Counted from the first letter of the stretch, positions 1-4,943 are shown. The stretch is 5,687 nt of DNA from Nitrosopumilales archaeon (GCA_009665115.1 WJXE01000127.1:1-5687), one strand, 5' to 3'. The notes: generated by a model not told the origin, from the sequence alone. Made by a program: numbers and translations.

Positions 1-36
1 AAAAAAATGGTTGGACGGCTAAAAATATGGGAGCTA

Positions 37-152
37 CTTACAGAGAGTGGGAGGGAAGGCGACAACTGTATGCGGATAGGTAGTGGCGTAAGACCTCAAC
101 GAACTTAATCCCAACAAAAATCTACTTCCTACGCATATCTTTTCTCTGTAAG
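37..152. ncRNA. Candidate structured RNA or long imperfect hairpin element, family unknown
   Basis: The segment has no supported protein gene and is about 55% G+C over 41-100, high for this AT-rich window. Its ends, CTTACAGAGA (37-46) and TCTCTGTAAG (143-152), are perfect 10-bp complements. Nested inside, TATGCG (69-74) plus TAGG (77-80) pair with CCTACGCATA (128-137), leaving only a 2-nt GA bulge, and G68-T138 could add a wobble. TAAG (89-92) and CTTA (104-107) can close the tip. A purine-rich stretch (47-68) stays unpaired opposite 5 nt. Orientation is undecided: read on the minus strand it is followed by a T5 tract (20-26 region) and preceded by a weak TATA-like CTATTATT near 170-178. The end complementarity could instead be the inverted repeats of a small non-autonomous mobile element, but I see no target duplication. 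No tRNA, 5S, SRP or RNase P signature was found. Confidence 0.45.
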
Positions 153-237
153 AGTATCATGGCATCAACAATAATAGCATCGAGACGACTGAACAGAAAA
201 TCACATAGAGATTAACTGATAACTATAAGGGAAGGTA

Positions 238-1197
238 TCATGTTATATGAAATACGTTGCTCTTTGTATCATATCTTAAGTTAGCCATGTCCAATACTTT
301 ATATCCATTATCATGTAGATATTTCATTAATTCAGCAAACACACCTACATTGGTAGTGTAGGGTACATTGTTAACAGGACGTACGTTATGAAATGTAATT
401 AGAGGAACAGCTCCCCCTACATTATTCCCTATTCCAGACAAGCTAATTATTCCATTACCTTTGTTGTAATTACTCTGGCTATTGAGTATCTGTCCAAAAT
501 CAGAAAATATGGAGGCATTGTTAAATAAGTCCTTTATTTCGTATCTATCAAAAGACAAACTTCTGATAGCATACCTATTTGCGTATGTTAGCTTGCCATC
601 AGGTAAATATGTTTTACAGTCTGTCTGAGGATGGTTCTTAAATCCATTGCAGTTTAGGAACATAAGTGGCTCACTACCAGTTCTTGCTAGATCATAATAT
701 TTGGCAACTGTGTTTACTACAGTAACATTGTCTGCTCCTTCATCATAAGGATATGCAAAGCTCGTTGTATTATAGCCATGACTGGCGAGGCATTGTTTTG
801 ATCCGGCTATTTCAAAATTCAATGCACTTGCTGACAAATGATTTAGATGCTTGTGTGTCATAGTGTGTGATTCTATATCCATACCATCACTTTGCATTGA
901 AGCTATCTCTTGCCAATTCATAGCTCCTTTATCTGTTGTCTTGCCGCAAATTATGAAGAAAGTAGCCTTAAAGCCATATTTGTCTAAAATTGGTTTGGCA
1001 TATGTGAAATCGCCTTTCCTGTTGTCATCAAAAGATAGAATTACTACTTTGGTATTAGCAATATTGTTGCTAGATGGCGTAGGGGACAACTGACTATATG
1101 ATATAGCGGGTAAAAAAAATGCGGTCGAAGTGACGGTTGATAGTGCAACAACAGTAAATACTAGTAAGGCCTGAATTCTCCATTCATAACATTCCAT
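238..1197 (-). CDS. Polysaccharide deacetylase (NodB homology domain), secreted or membrane-anchored
   Basis: A 319-residue protein of the carbohydrate esterase 4 type, which removes acetyl groups from N-acetylated sugars in extracellular or cell-surface polysaccharides using a divalent metal. Residues about 8-33 form a hydrophobic signal peptide or signal anchor, followed by a Ser/Pro/Asn-rich linker to about residue 48. The catalytic domain starts at VVILSFDDN (51-59), where D57 would be the base and D58 a metal ligand. HTMTH (111-115) supplies the two metal histidines, FAYPYDEGA (147-155) is the substrate-groove motif, and LITFHNV (266-272) carries the late conserved histidine H270. The classical TFDDG is SFDDN here. 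The ATG at 1195-1197 lies about 10 nt after the start predicted from a TATA box at 1230-1236, with no Shine-Dalgarno, and places the hydrophobic segment at the N terminus. A role in exopolysaccharide or cell-envelope modification is inference; the substrate is unknown. The gene is divergent from the small gene at 1373. Confidence 0.9.
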   Translation of the reverse strand: MECYEWRIQALLVFTVVALSTVTSTAFFLPAISYSQLSPTPSSNNIANTKVVILSFDDNRKGDFTYAKPILDKYGFKATFFIICGKTTDKGAMNWQEIASMQSDGMDIESHTMTHKHLNHLSASALNFEIAGSKQCLASHGYNTTSFAYPYDEGADNVTVVNTVAKYYDLARTGSEPLMFLNCNGFKNHPQTDCKTYLPDGKLTYANRYAIRSLSFDRYEIKDLFNNASIFSDFGQILNSQSNYNKGNGIISLSGIGNNVGGAVPLITFHNVRPVNNVPYTTNVGVFAELMKYLHDNGYKVLDMANLRYDTKSNVFHIT

Positions 1198-1229
1198 TAA
1201 AAGTCAGCGGCTGTTTGAGGTACAGTGGC

Positions 1230-1236
1230 TAAATAT
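1230..1236 (-). promoter_or_regulatory. TATA box of the polysaccharide deacetylase gene
   Basis: On the minus strand the sequence reads ATATTTA. Its centre is about 36 nt before the ATG, so with the usual 25-27 nt archaeal spacing transcription would start about 10 nt upstream of the start codon. This fits a short-leader, no-Shine-Dalgarno gene. Confidence 0.45.
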
Positions 1237-1241
1237 GTCTT

Positions 1242-1260
1242 TGTATGTATGTATGTATGT
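1242..1260. repeat. Short TGTA tandem repeat
   Basis: Four full copies of TGTA plus a partial fifth lie just upstream of the deacetylase TATA box, in the divergent promoter region. Slippage here could change the spacing of upstream control sites, but there is no direct evidence for that. Confidence 0.6.
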
Positions 1261-1342
1261 GGCTGATTTTAAACCAAACATTCCTTTCCTAATAGGCTGA
1301 GCAAAACACATGATTTAGACGGCGCTTACAGAGGGCATTAAC

Positions 1343-1350
1343 TTTAACTA
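1343..1350 (+). promoter_or_regulatory. TATA-like box of the small aromatic-rich protein gene
   Basis: TTTAACTA is centred about 26 nt before the ATG at 1373, predicting a leaderless transcript. An AGG at 1368-1370 is too close to the ATG to act as a Shine-Dalgarno. Confidence 0.4.
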
Positions 1351-1372
1351 CTATTATAACCTAAATTAGGTC

Positions 1373-1597
1373 ATGGCATCAGAGAGAGAACAAACAAGTT
1401 ACGGATCCAATCCGTTTATCAATCCGTTTATCAATCCAATGGTTTTCTGGCAAAATTATTTGTCAAAATGGATCGAAGTGAATCGAGGATCATATGACAA
1501 TGCAATAAAAGTGGGTGAGTATTGGTTCAAAATATTCTGGGATCCTTGGCTAAGAGGGATAAGCGCGCAACAAAAAGAAACGGCAAGAGTGGAGTAG
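1373..1597 (+). CDS. Small aromatic-rich protein of unknown function
   Basis: A 74-residue protein I cannot assign to a named family. After a polar start it has a duplicated tetrapeptide, NPFINPFINP (13-22), followed by an amphipathic, Trp/Tyr/Phe-rich stretch (about 24-61). This stretch has five tryptophans in the pattern FWQNYLSKWIE, EYWFKIFWDPWLRG, and then a charged tail. There is no signal peptide, cysteine or clear transmembrane helix. Asn-Pro-Phe/Met followed by tryptophan-rich amphipathic helices recalls phasins and the PhaE subunit of polyhydroxyalkanoate synthase, known from some Nitrososphaera relatives, but the similarity is weak and no pha gene is nearby. Reality of the gene is supported by a TATA-like box at leaderless distance, a protein-like composition, and a T5 tract (1671-1675) after it. 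It is divergent from the deacetylase gene; a shared control region is possible, a shared function is not shown. Confidence 0.65.
   Translation: MASEREQTSYGSNPFINPFINPMVFWQNYLSKWIEVNRGSYDNAIKVGEYWFKIFWDPWLRGISAQQKETARVE
1409..1432 (+). repeat. In-gene 12-bp tandem duplication
   Basis: AATCCGTTTATC occurs twice head to tail (1409-1420, 1421-1432), followed by a third partial AATCC. It encodes the doubled NPFI of the small protein. The copies are identical at the DNA level, which suggests a recent slippage event. Confidence 0.85.
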
Positions 1598-1626
1598 TTA
1601 AACCTATACATATGCTTTCGAAGTCT

Positions 1627-1637
1627 CTTTATAATAT
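1627..1637 (+). promoter_or_regulatory. Possible TATA box upstream of the GC-rich non-coding region
   Basis: CTTTATAATAT matches the archaeal TATA consensus well and would start transcription near 1658. No protein gene lies downstream for over 750 bases, so if used it would drive non-coding RNA. A 10-bp palindrome, TTGTTAACAA (1656-1665), and a T5 tract (1671-1675) follow, so the site may instead be part of the end of the gene before it. Confidence 0.3.
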
Positions 1638-1704
1638 CACAAAAAACAACCATATTTGTTAACAATACTATTTTTGAGGAATTATCGTTATCGCTTGAAT
1701 TCTA

Positions 1705-1935
1705 AATGTAACGCCAAAGGCGAAGTGTGACTTATCTAGTTACTTGGGCGGTTGCATTTTTTGCTCCCGAAGACTTAACTGGGACACGCCTTAGAATAAA
1801 GTTTTGACGTATGATCGTGGCAGCAAGCTAGCCTTGGTGAGAGACGCTATTAATCATGAATTGGAGGATGAATTTCCGCGATCAAAGAAAATTCTCTTGA
1901 ACACCAATACCGAACGAAGAGACTGTGTGCTGTTA
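1705..1935 (+). ncRNA. GC-rich structured non-coding segment, possible 5' domain of a larger RNA
   Basis: This stretch carries no supported ORF on either strand, yet it is richer in GC than the genes around it. Several nested complementary blocks are visible. GGCG (1747-1750) pairs with CGCC (1787-1790), enclosing GCA/TGC (1754-1756, 1762-1764) and TCCC/GGGA (1765-1768, 1781-1784). TGATCGTGG (1812-1820) pairs with CCGCGATCA (1876-1884) over 9 bp with one G-U, enclosing CAAG/CTTG (1824-1827, 1833-1836) and AATT/AATT (1859-1862, 1871-1874). It may be a separate RNA, an upstream domain of the RNA at 1968-2250, or the remains of a decayed gene. Strand is assumed from the neighbouring promoter signals. 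Confidence 0.25.
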
Positions 1936-1939
1936 AAAG

Positions 1940-1946
1940 TATATTA
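1940..1946 (+). promoter_or_regulatory. TATA box of the candidate ncRNA
   Basis: TATATTA is preceded by the A-rich AAAAG that resembles a BRE. Its centre is 26-27 nt before the 5' strand of the long closing helix, so the predicted transcript start (about 1968-1970) coincides with the first paired base of the candidate RNA. Confidence 0.45.
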
Positions 1947-1967
1947 GGATGTTCTGCGCTATATATC

Positions 1968-2250
1968 ATATCCGACTGACCGAAACAGAAGGATGATCCA
2001 TCATGCAGACTTCCGTATTAGGTAAAGGCCTAGTACGTCCATGGAAATGCATGGTTGTCATACTAGGAATAGTAGGTGAACCGCTAGTTCGAAAGAAATG
2101 GTGTGTAGTCCAGACCTAGGATGGTAAGGGCAAACCACATGGCTGTTTGGAACCTATGAAGGCAGTCACGAAGGGAAAGCCACATGTCTTCGAGAATCAG
2201 TCGGATGATCCTAAATTAAATCGAAGAATCCTTACGTACACATTTTTTCT
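1968..2250 (+). ncRNA. Candidate structured ncRNA of unknown family
   Basis: ATCCGACTGA (1970-1979) is perfectly complementary to TCAGTCGGAT (2197-2206), giving a 10-bp helix that closes about 240 nt. Inside lie local hairpins: GAAG/CTTC (1988-1991, 2010-2013) around ATGA/TCAT; GTATTAGG/CCTAGTAC (2015-2022, 2029-2036, one G-U); CCATG/CATGG (2039-2043, 2050-2054); TACTA-GGAA-TAGTA (2061-2074, a GNRA-type loop); GAAC/GTTC (2078-2081, 2087-2090); TGGT/ACCA (2122-2125, 2134-2137); CATGG/CCTATG with one bulge (2138-2158); and CGAAG/CTTCG (2169-2173, 2188-2192). A TATA box lies about 26 nt before the first helix, and a T6 tract (2243-2248) about 37 nt after it can terminate transcription. G+C reaches 50% in 1981-2040. 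RNase P RNA and SRP RNA fit the size, but their universal motifs (paired CR-I/CR-V, and the SRP helix 8 GGAAG...AGC loop) are missing, and no group II intron domain V was found. The broken frame at 2003-2302 makes a decayed gene the main alternative. Confidence 0.45.
2243..2248 (+). terminator. Oligo-T terminator of the candidate ncRNA
   Basis: Six consecutive T residues, followed by CTTG, lie downstream of the closing helix. Archaeal RNA polymerase terminates on such T tracts without needing a hairpin. Confidence 0.35.
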
Positions 2251-2264
2251 TGATCTCGTCCTCG

Positions 2265-2375
2265 TCAATACTTCTTGGAGTATTGAACTGGCCGTTACCT
2301 GAACGAAAGGAACCCCTTTTTGTAATGTAATGAAGATTCCATTGTAGTAAAAGGACCTTTTCAACACGGTCCTTT
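2265..2375. repeat. Cluster of three inverted repeats before the zinc-ribbon gene
   Basis: TCAATACT (2265-2272) pairs with AGTATTGA (2279-2286) around a 6-nt loop. AAAGG (2306-2310) pairs with CCTTT (2315-2319) and is followed by TT. AAAGGACC (2350-2357) pairs with GGTCCTTT (2368-2375) around a 10-nt loop. The last two share an AAAGGAnCC core. They could be terminators, a 3' extension of the candidate ncRNA, or binding sites upstream of the next promoter. Confidence 0.5.
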
Positions 2376-2397
2376 CCCCATGTCAGTTATGACACAA

Positions 2398-2407
2398 TTT
2401 ATATAAT
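2398..2407 (+). promoter_or_regulatory. TATA box of the zinc-ribbon gene
   Basis: TTTATATAAT is a near-consensus archaeal TATA box. Its centre is about 26 nt before the ATG at 2428, predicting a leaderless mRNA that begins at the start codon. Confidence 0.6.
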
Positions 2408-2427
2408 TATGCTGTCTATTATCTGAA

Positions 2428-2718
2428 ATGGGAATGGCAGATAATTCACGAAGGGGGATGTCTGCAAAAAAGGTTTACCCGGAAAAAGGAAACCCAAAGG
2501 AAAAAGAGAACATATTCATTTTATGTGACACATGTTTCTGGTGTGCAGCGTACTTTGGTAAGTTTATGTTGCCTGTGGAAGATAGATGTCCCATTTGTTT
2601 GAATACAGAACTTTCAAGCTTCCCAATATTATCTAACGAATCATTTACTTTTGATTATGATCAAAAATATGGCGTTGACTTAAAATTTGGGTCAAGAATG
2701 AATATTAAAAGTATCTAG
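2428..2718 (+). CDS. Small zinc-ribbon protein, conserved-hypothetical type
   Basis: A 96-residue protein with a cysteine-rich centre: CDTCFWC (33-39) and, after a 14-residue gap, CPIC (54-57). C33/C36 or C36/C39 together with C54/C57 would bind one zinc ion in a zinc-ribbon fold, leaving one cysteine over. The first 30 residues are charged and Lys-rich; the tail after residue 60 is polar without a motif I recognise. Small zinc ribbons of this look are frequent in Nitrososphaeria, where they are mostly uncharacterised; nucleic-acid or protein binding is the usual guess and is not shown here. The first ATG (2428) is preferred over in-frame ATGs at residues 3 and 11 because a strong TATA box sits at exactly leaderless distance from it. 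No partner gene is evident. Confidence 0.75.
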   Translation: MGMADNSRRGMSAKKVYPEKGNPKEKENIFILCDTCFWCAAYFGKFMLPVEDRCPICLNTELSSFPILSNESFTFDYDQKYGVDLKFGSRMNIKSI

Positions 2719-2731
2719 AAAAGATGCTTTT
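2719..2731 (+). terminator. Weak hairpin after the zinc-ribbon gene
   Basis: AAAAG and CTTTT pair around ATG directly behind the TAG stop. The stem is AT-rich and short, so termination here is only a possibility. The rest of 2732-2940 shows no gene. Confidence 0.25.
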
Positions 2732-2945
2732 GATTGAAGAATCGACGAACTATTTCTGAGATAACAATTGAAAGATAGAATAAATGGAGGACTGTAGTCT
2801 TTGGGCATGTTGCTTCACTACCACAACTATTTAGTTAATTGGCGAGGAAGGAATTTCCGATTATATCGTTCCATGCGAATTTGTCATATTTTATCTTGTT
2901 ATTTTACGTATTTGTGTTTTTGTTGAAATCTTTATAAATTGATAA

Positions 2946-2971
2946 ATCGATATGTATTTATATCGATATGT
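2946..2971 (+). promoter_or_regulatory. TATA region with repeated ATCGATATGT, putative operator of the MBL-fold gene
   Basis: ATCGATATGT occurs at 2946-2955 and 2962-2971, sixteen bases apart, and each copy contains the palindrome ATCGAT. The same bases also form an inverted repeat, CGATAT/ATATCG (2948-2953, 2960-2965). The TATA element TATTTATA (2955-2962) lies between the two copies and is centred about 26 nt before the ATG at 2985. A regulator bound to both copies would cover the TATA box. The operator role is inferred from layout only. Confidence 0.45.
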
Positions 2972-2984
2972 GTATATATAGAAT

Positions 2985-4379
2985 ATGCAAAGGACACTTA
3001 CTACGCCAGAAAAGACTACCCAATTATTGGTAAGAATTAATGGGACATTACCGAATATTTCCACGATGGATGACGAACAAAAATCTGAAAGAGCTGCAGA
3101 AATAAAACGAAAGGAAATAATTGCAAATACTTCTTGTTCTATATTCGGCACATCTCCTCCTGCTGCTGACAGCAGCGGTGCGAACACAAATTTTCATCTT
3201 CTAGTTGATGTGGGTGAAGGTGTTGTTGAGAGCTTGGAAAAAAGTGGAACTGATGTTACGTCTGCTCAATCGAAAATAATAATATCTGATATTCCAAATG
3301 CCGTCCTGATTACACACTCTCATGATGATCAGATAAAGGACCTTCCTAAGCTTTTCAATAAGGTTGTGGACGGATCTGATAAGGTCAGTGTATATTGCAC
3401 CAAAGAGTGTTGTGACCAAATTATGAGCAAATTACCTCAACTGGCAGAAAGACGATCAGCTTTTAACATCATAGAACCAAATAAGCCCTTTACAACTGGT
3501 CCATTTACGGTAGTACCGGTTGTTGCAAATCACGGCGATAATTCCACTCCAAGCTCTGTAATTTATGTTGTCAAGTATCAAGACAAAAAGATCATTATGG
3601 GTTGGGACTTCCTCTCCTTACCTAATGCAGACGAGAATTTGTTGTGGAACCCGGATCTTTTAGTCTTAGGCACACACACTTACAACCCGCATCCTGAATC
3701 AGGGATGATCTCTGTAATTGAGGCATACGAGCTTGTAAGGAGATGGAATGCAAAGGAGAGCTATCTTGTCCAATATAGTGGCTTATTAGATTTTAAGGAG
3801 AGTAAAAACGAATGGTTCAAAGGCCCATCCAAGGCAATGACAACAGCAGAACTCCAAAGAAATATTGATTCTCATCTGAAAGTTAGCGGAGATAATGGTA
3901 GATTTAGAATAACAGTTGCAAATGAAGGAATGCTCTGGGCTGCTAAAGAGGATTCACACCTGCATGAAGAGGAAAATAATAAAGACCCTATTGGAAGAGT
4001 CATTGAAGTAGAGGGTCTTCAGAAGTATACTTTCAAGATAGAGAAAGACAGCAAAGTAGACAAATTGAGAGTAATAATAGAAGACAGGATTAACAGATAC
4101 TCGATGCAATTTGACAGACCTCATAAGGATAAGGGTAATGAGTTTATTATTCGTGGTGAGGGAGAACAGGGTACGTTCTCTAAAGGTCCAGCATTAAGAA
4201 TGGAATTAGTTCATTCAGAGTCAAAAGGTACTCCTTCTGCGTTGAAGATACTGGCAGACAAGGGTAATATACTCAAAGGGAAAAAGGATGTCTTCCATGA
4301 TGACATATTGCTAAGTGATTTCGATGCAAATAGACTTAAAAAATACTTCCAAGAAAACTTTGTCGCAAGCAGTAAGTAG
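2985..4379 (+). CDS. Metallo-beta-lactamase-fold protein, RNase Z/PhnP-like, with unknown C-terminal domain
   Basis: A 464-residue cytoplasmic protein, with no signal peptide. The metallo-hydrolase domain covers about residues 48-318. FGTSPP (54-59) and LLVDVGEGVVESL (72-84) resemble the GTG...D.GEG start of the RNase Z/PhnP branch. The metal motif is THSHDDQ (110-116), followed by H183 (ANHGDN), D208 (GWDF) and H231 (GTHTYNPH). Thus H111, H113, D115, H183, D208 and H231 are in place, but the sixth position of HxHxDH is Gln (Q116), which should alter the second metal site. Such folds cleave RNA, cyclic nucleotides, phosphonate-derived esters or lactones; the substrate is not predictable here. 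Residues about 334-464 form a charged, Lys/Asp/Glu-rich domain I do not recognise. The N-terminal 47 residues are polar and extra to the core. The ATG at 2985 fits a leaderless start from the TATA box at 2955-2962. A small DNA-binding-like gene follows after 63 nt on the same strand. Confidence 0.85.
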   Translation: MQRTLTTPEKTTQLLVRINGTLPNISTMDDEQKSERAAEIKRKEIIANTSCSIFGTSPPAADSSGANTNFHLLVDVGEGVVESLEKSGTDVTSAQSKIIISDIPNAVLITHSHDDQIKDLPKLFNKVVDGSDKVSVYCTKECCDQIMSKLPQLAERRSAFNIIEPNKPFTTGPFTVVPVVANHGDNSTPSSVIYVVKYQDKKIIMGWDFLSLPNADENLLWNPDLLVLGTHTYNPHPESGMISVIEAYELVRRWNAKESYLVQYSGLLDFKESKNEWFKGPSKAMTTAELQRNIDSHLKVSGDNGRFRITVANEGMLWAAKEDSHLHEEENNKDPIGRVIEVEGLQKYTFKIEKDSKVDKLRVIIEDRINRYSMQFDRPHKDKGNEFIIRGEGEQGTFSKGPALRMELVHSESKGTPSALKILADKGNILKGKKDVFHDDILLSDFDANRLKKYFQENFVASSK

Positions 4380-4397
4380 CGTATTATGGATTCACTC

Positions 4398-4438
4398 TAT
4401 ATGTTTGTATAGTGGTATCTCCTTATAGGGCAGGTGGG
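4398..4438 (+). promoter_or_regulatory. Possible TATA box and ribosome binding site of the ribbon-helix-helix-like gene
   Basis: TATATG (4398-4403) could start transcription near 4425. GGTGGG (4433-4438) lies 4 nt before the ATG and resembles a Shine-Dalgarno, which is unusual among the leaderless genes here. That suggests the gene can also be translated from a longer message that reads through from the upstream gene. Confidence 0.4.
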
Positions 4439-4442
4439 TAAA

Positions 4443-4604
4443 ATGAATATAGTCGTAGAAGATGACATCGAAGAACGATTTAGGAGGACAGTGGCTAATA
4501 CTAAAGGCTTCAGGAAAGGAAATATCAGTATAGCGTTACAAGAAGCAATAGAGCTATGGATAAAAGAGCAGACAAGGCGTAAATCACCGAAGGACGGAGA
4601 GTAA
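4443..4604 (+). CDS. Short ribbon-helix-helix-like DNA-binding protein
   Basis: A 53-residue frame, ATG at 4443 to TAA at 4602-4604. The protein begins MNIVVEDDIEERFRRTV, a beta strand followed by a helix, then KGFRKGNISIALQEAIELWI (21-40) and a basic tail. The strand-helix-turn-helix order, the Lys/Arg-Gly-Asn turn and the final EAIxLWI helix resemble short archaeal CopG/Arc-type proteins, which dimerise and insert the paired N-terminal strand into DNA. Start choice is supported by GGTGGG four bases upstream. It lies 63 nt behind the metallo-beta-lactamase-fold gene on the same strand, so the two may share a transcript, and it could act on the repeated ATCGATATGT upstream of that gene; this is speculation. 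An antitoxin role is also possible, but no toxin partner is visible beside it. Confidence 0.65.
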   Translation: MNIVVEDDIEERFRRTVANTKGFRKGNISIALQEAIELWIKEQTRRKSPKDGE

Positions 4605-4608
4605 TGTA

Positions 4609-4680
4609 CTGTCTTGTAGTGACAGCATAGCGTCGAAAAATTGGCATGACTAGCAGGATGATAATGATATCCCAGCCTGC
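4609..4680. terminator. Intergenic hairpins between convergent genes
   Basis: CTGTC (4609-4613) pairs with GACAG (4621-4625) five bases behind the ribbon-helix-helix-like stop. GCAGG (4653-4657) pairs with CCTGC (4676-4680) between that gene and the end of the minus-strand zinc-ribbon gene. Each stem is only 5 bp and no strong T tract follows, so termination is a modest guess based mainly on location. Confidence 0.3.
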
Positions 4681-4700
4681 ATTCAGATATCGAAATGTTA

Positions 4701-4943
4701 CTAATGATAATACGATGTCAGCAGTACTCTAGATTTCTCTATTTCCTTTCTTGATCTCAATTTTGCCTTGTATTTTAAGTTGCGTGGTTTTGTTCTTAGT
4801 CTATATCCACAGCACGGACACCATAATCCATCCCATTTTACGAAGATCTCACAAACCTGACAACGTTTCTGTCCAGTAGAATAACGACCAGTCCCAACTG
4901 GCTTCATCGCCTTATGACGAGAACATATGCCTTTGCAAGTCAA
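4701..4943 (-). CDS. Small zinc-ribbon protein with a TTG start, thaumarchaeal family
   Basis: An 80-residue basic protein. Cysteines occur as C3 and C7 near H10, C28-x-x-C31 (RCQVCE), and C42, C44 and C45 (WCPCCGYRL). C28/C31 with C42/C45 makes a rubredoxin-like zinc knuckle pair; C3/C7/H10 may add to it. The stretch from about 15 to 58, with GTGRYSTGQKRCQVC, KWDGLWCPCCG and LRTKPRNLKYKAKLR, matches my memory of a family present in many copies in Nitrososphaera-type genomes, with no established function; a nucleic-acid-binding role is inferred from basic charge and zinc fold. The first codon is TTG (4941-4943). I keep it because it places C3 and C7 in the protein; the next in-frame ATG is residue 13 and would lose them. 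A palindromic AT-rich promoter region lies upstream. The tail after residue 64 is Lys/Glu/Arg-rich and may be variable. Confidence 0.8.
   Translation of the reverse strand: MTCKGICSRHKAMKPVGTGRYSTGQKRCQVCEIFVKWDGLWCPCCGYRLRTKPRNLKYKAKLRSRKEIEKSRVLLTSYYH

Noticed and set aside
1..108. Open frame entering from the left edge, ending at TAA 106-108, about 35 codons
   Set aside because: The composition is unlike the neighbouring proteins, no domain is visible, and it overlaps the long nested helices of 37-152. A C-terminal gene fragment cannot be fully excluded.
851..1093. Plus-strand frame of 80 codons inside the deacetylase gene
   Set aside because: It is the antisense shadow of the catalytic domain, which has all its motifs on the minus strand.
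1325..1333. CTTACAGAG shared with the left arm of the 37-152 element
   Set aside because: It is a single 9-base match without the partner arm; probably chance.
1456..1665. Minus-strand frame of 69 codons over the small aromatic-rich gene
   Set aside because: It overlaps the better-supported plus-strand gene in the opposite direction and has no promoter or recognisable domain.
2075..2100. A tRNA-like T arm (GGTGAACC...GTTCGAAA)
   Set aside because: The stem is only 4 bp and there is no acceptor, D or anticodon arm at the right distance on either strand.
1968..2250. RNase P RNA, SRP RNA, cobalamin riboswitch or group II intron
   Set aside because: Isolated look-alikes occur (ACAGAA at 1985-1990; AAAGCCAC near 2176-2183), but the paired conserved regions, the SRP helix 8 loop, the B12 box and intron domain V are not present in the required arrangement.
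2003..2302. A plus-strand frame of 98 codons, open except for one in-frame TAG at 2117-2119
   Set aside because: No promoter or leader fits the ATG at 2003, the translation matches no family I know, and the same bases form dense base-paired structure. It is kept only as the decayed-gene alternative; there is no sign of pyrrolysine or other stop-codon use.
2891..3187. Minus-strand frame of 98 codons at the start of the metallo-hydrolase gene
   Set aside because: It is antisense to a clear gene and its promoter; the hydrophobic tail results from reading AT-rich intergenic DNA.
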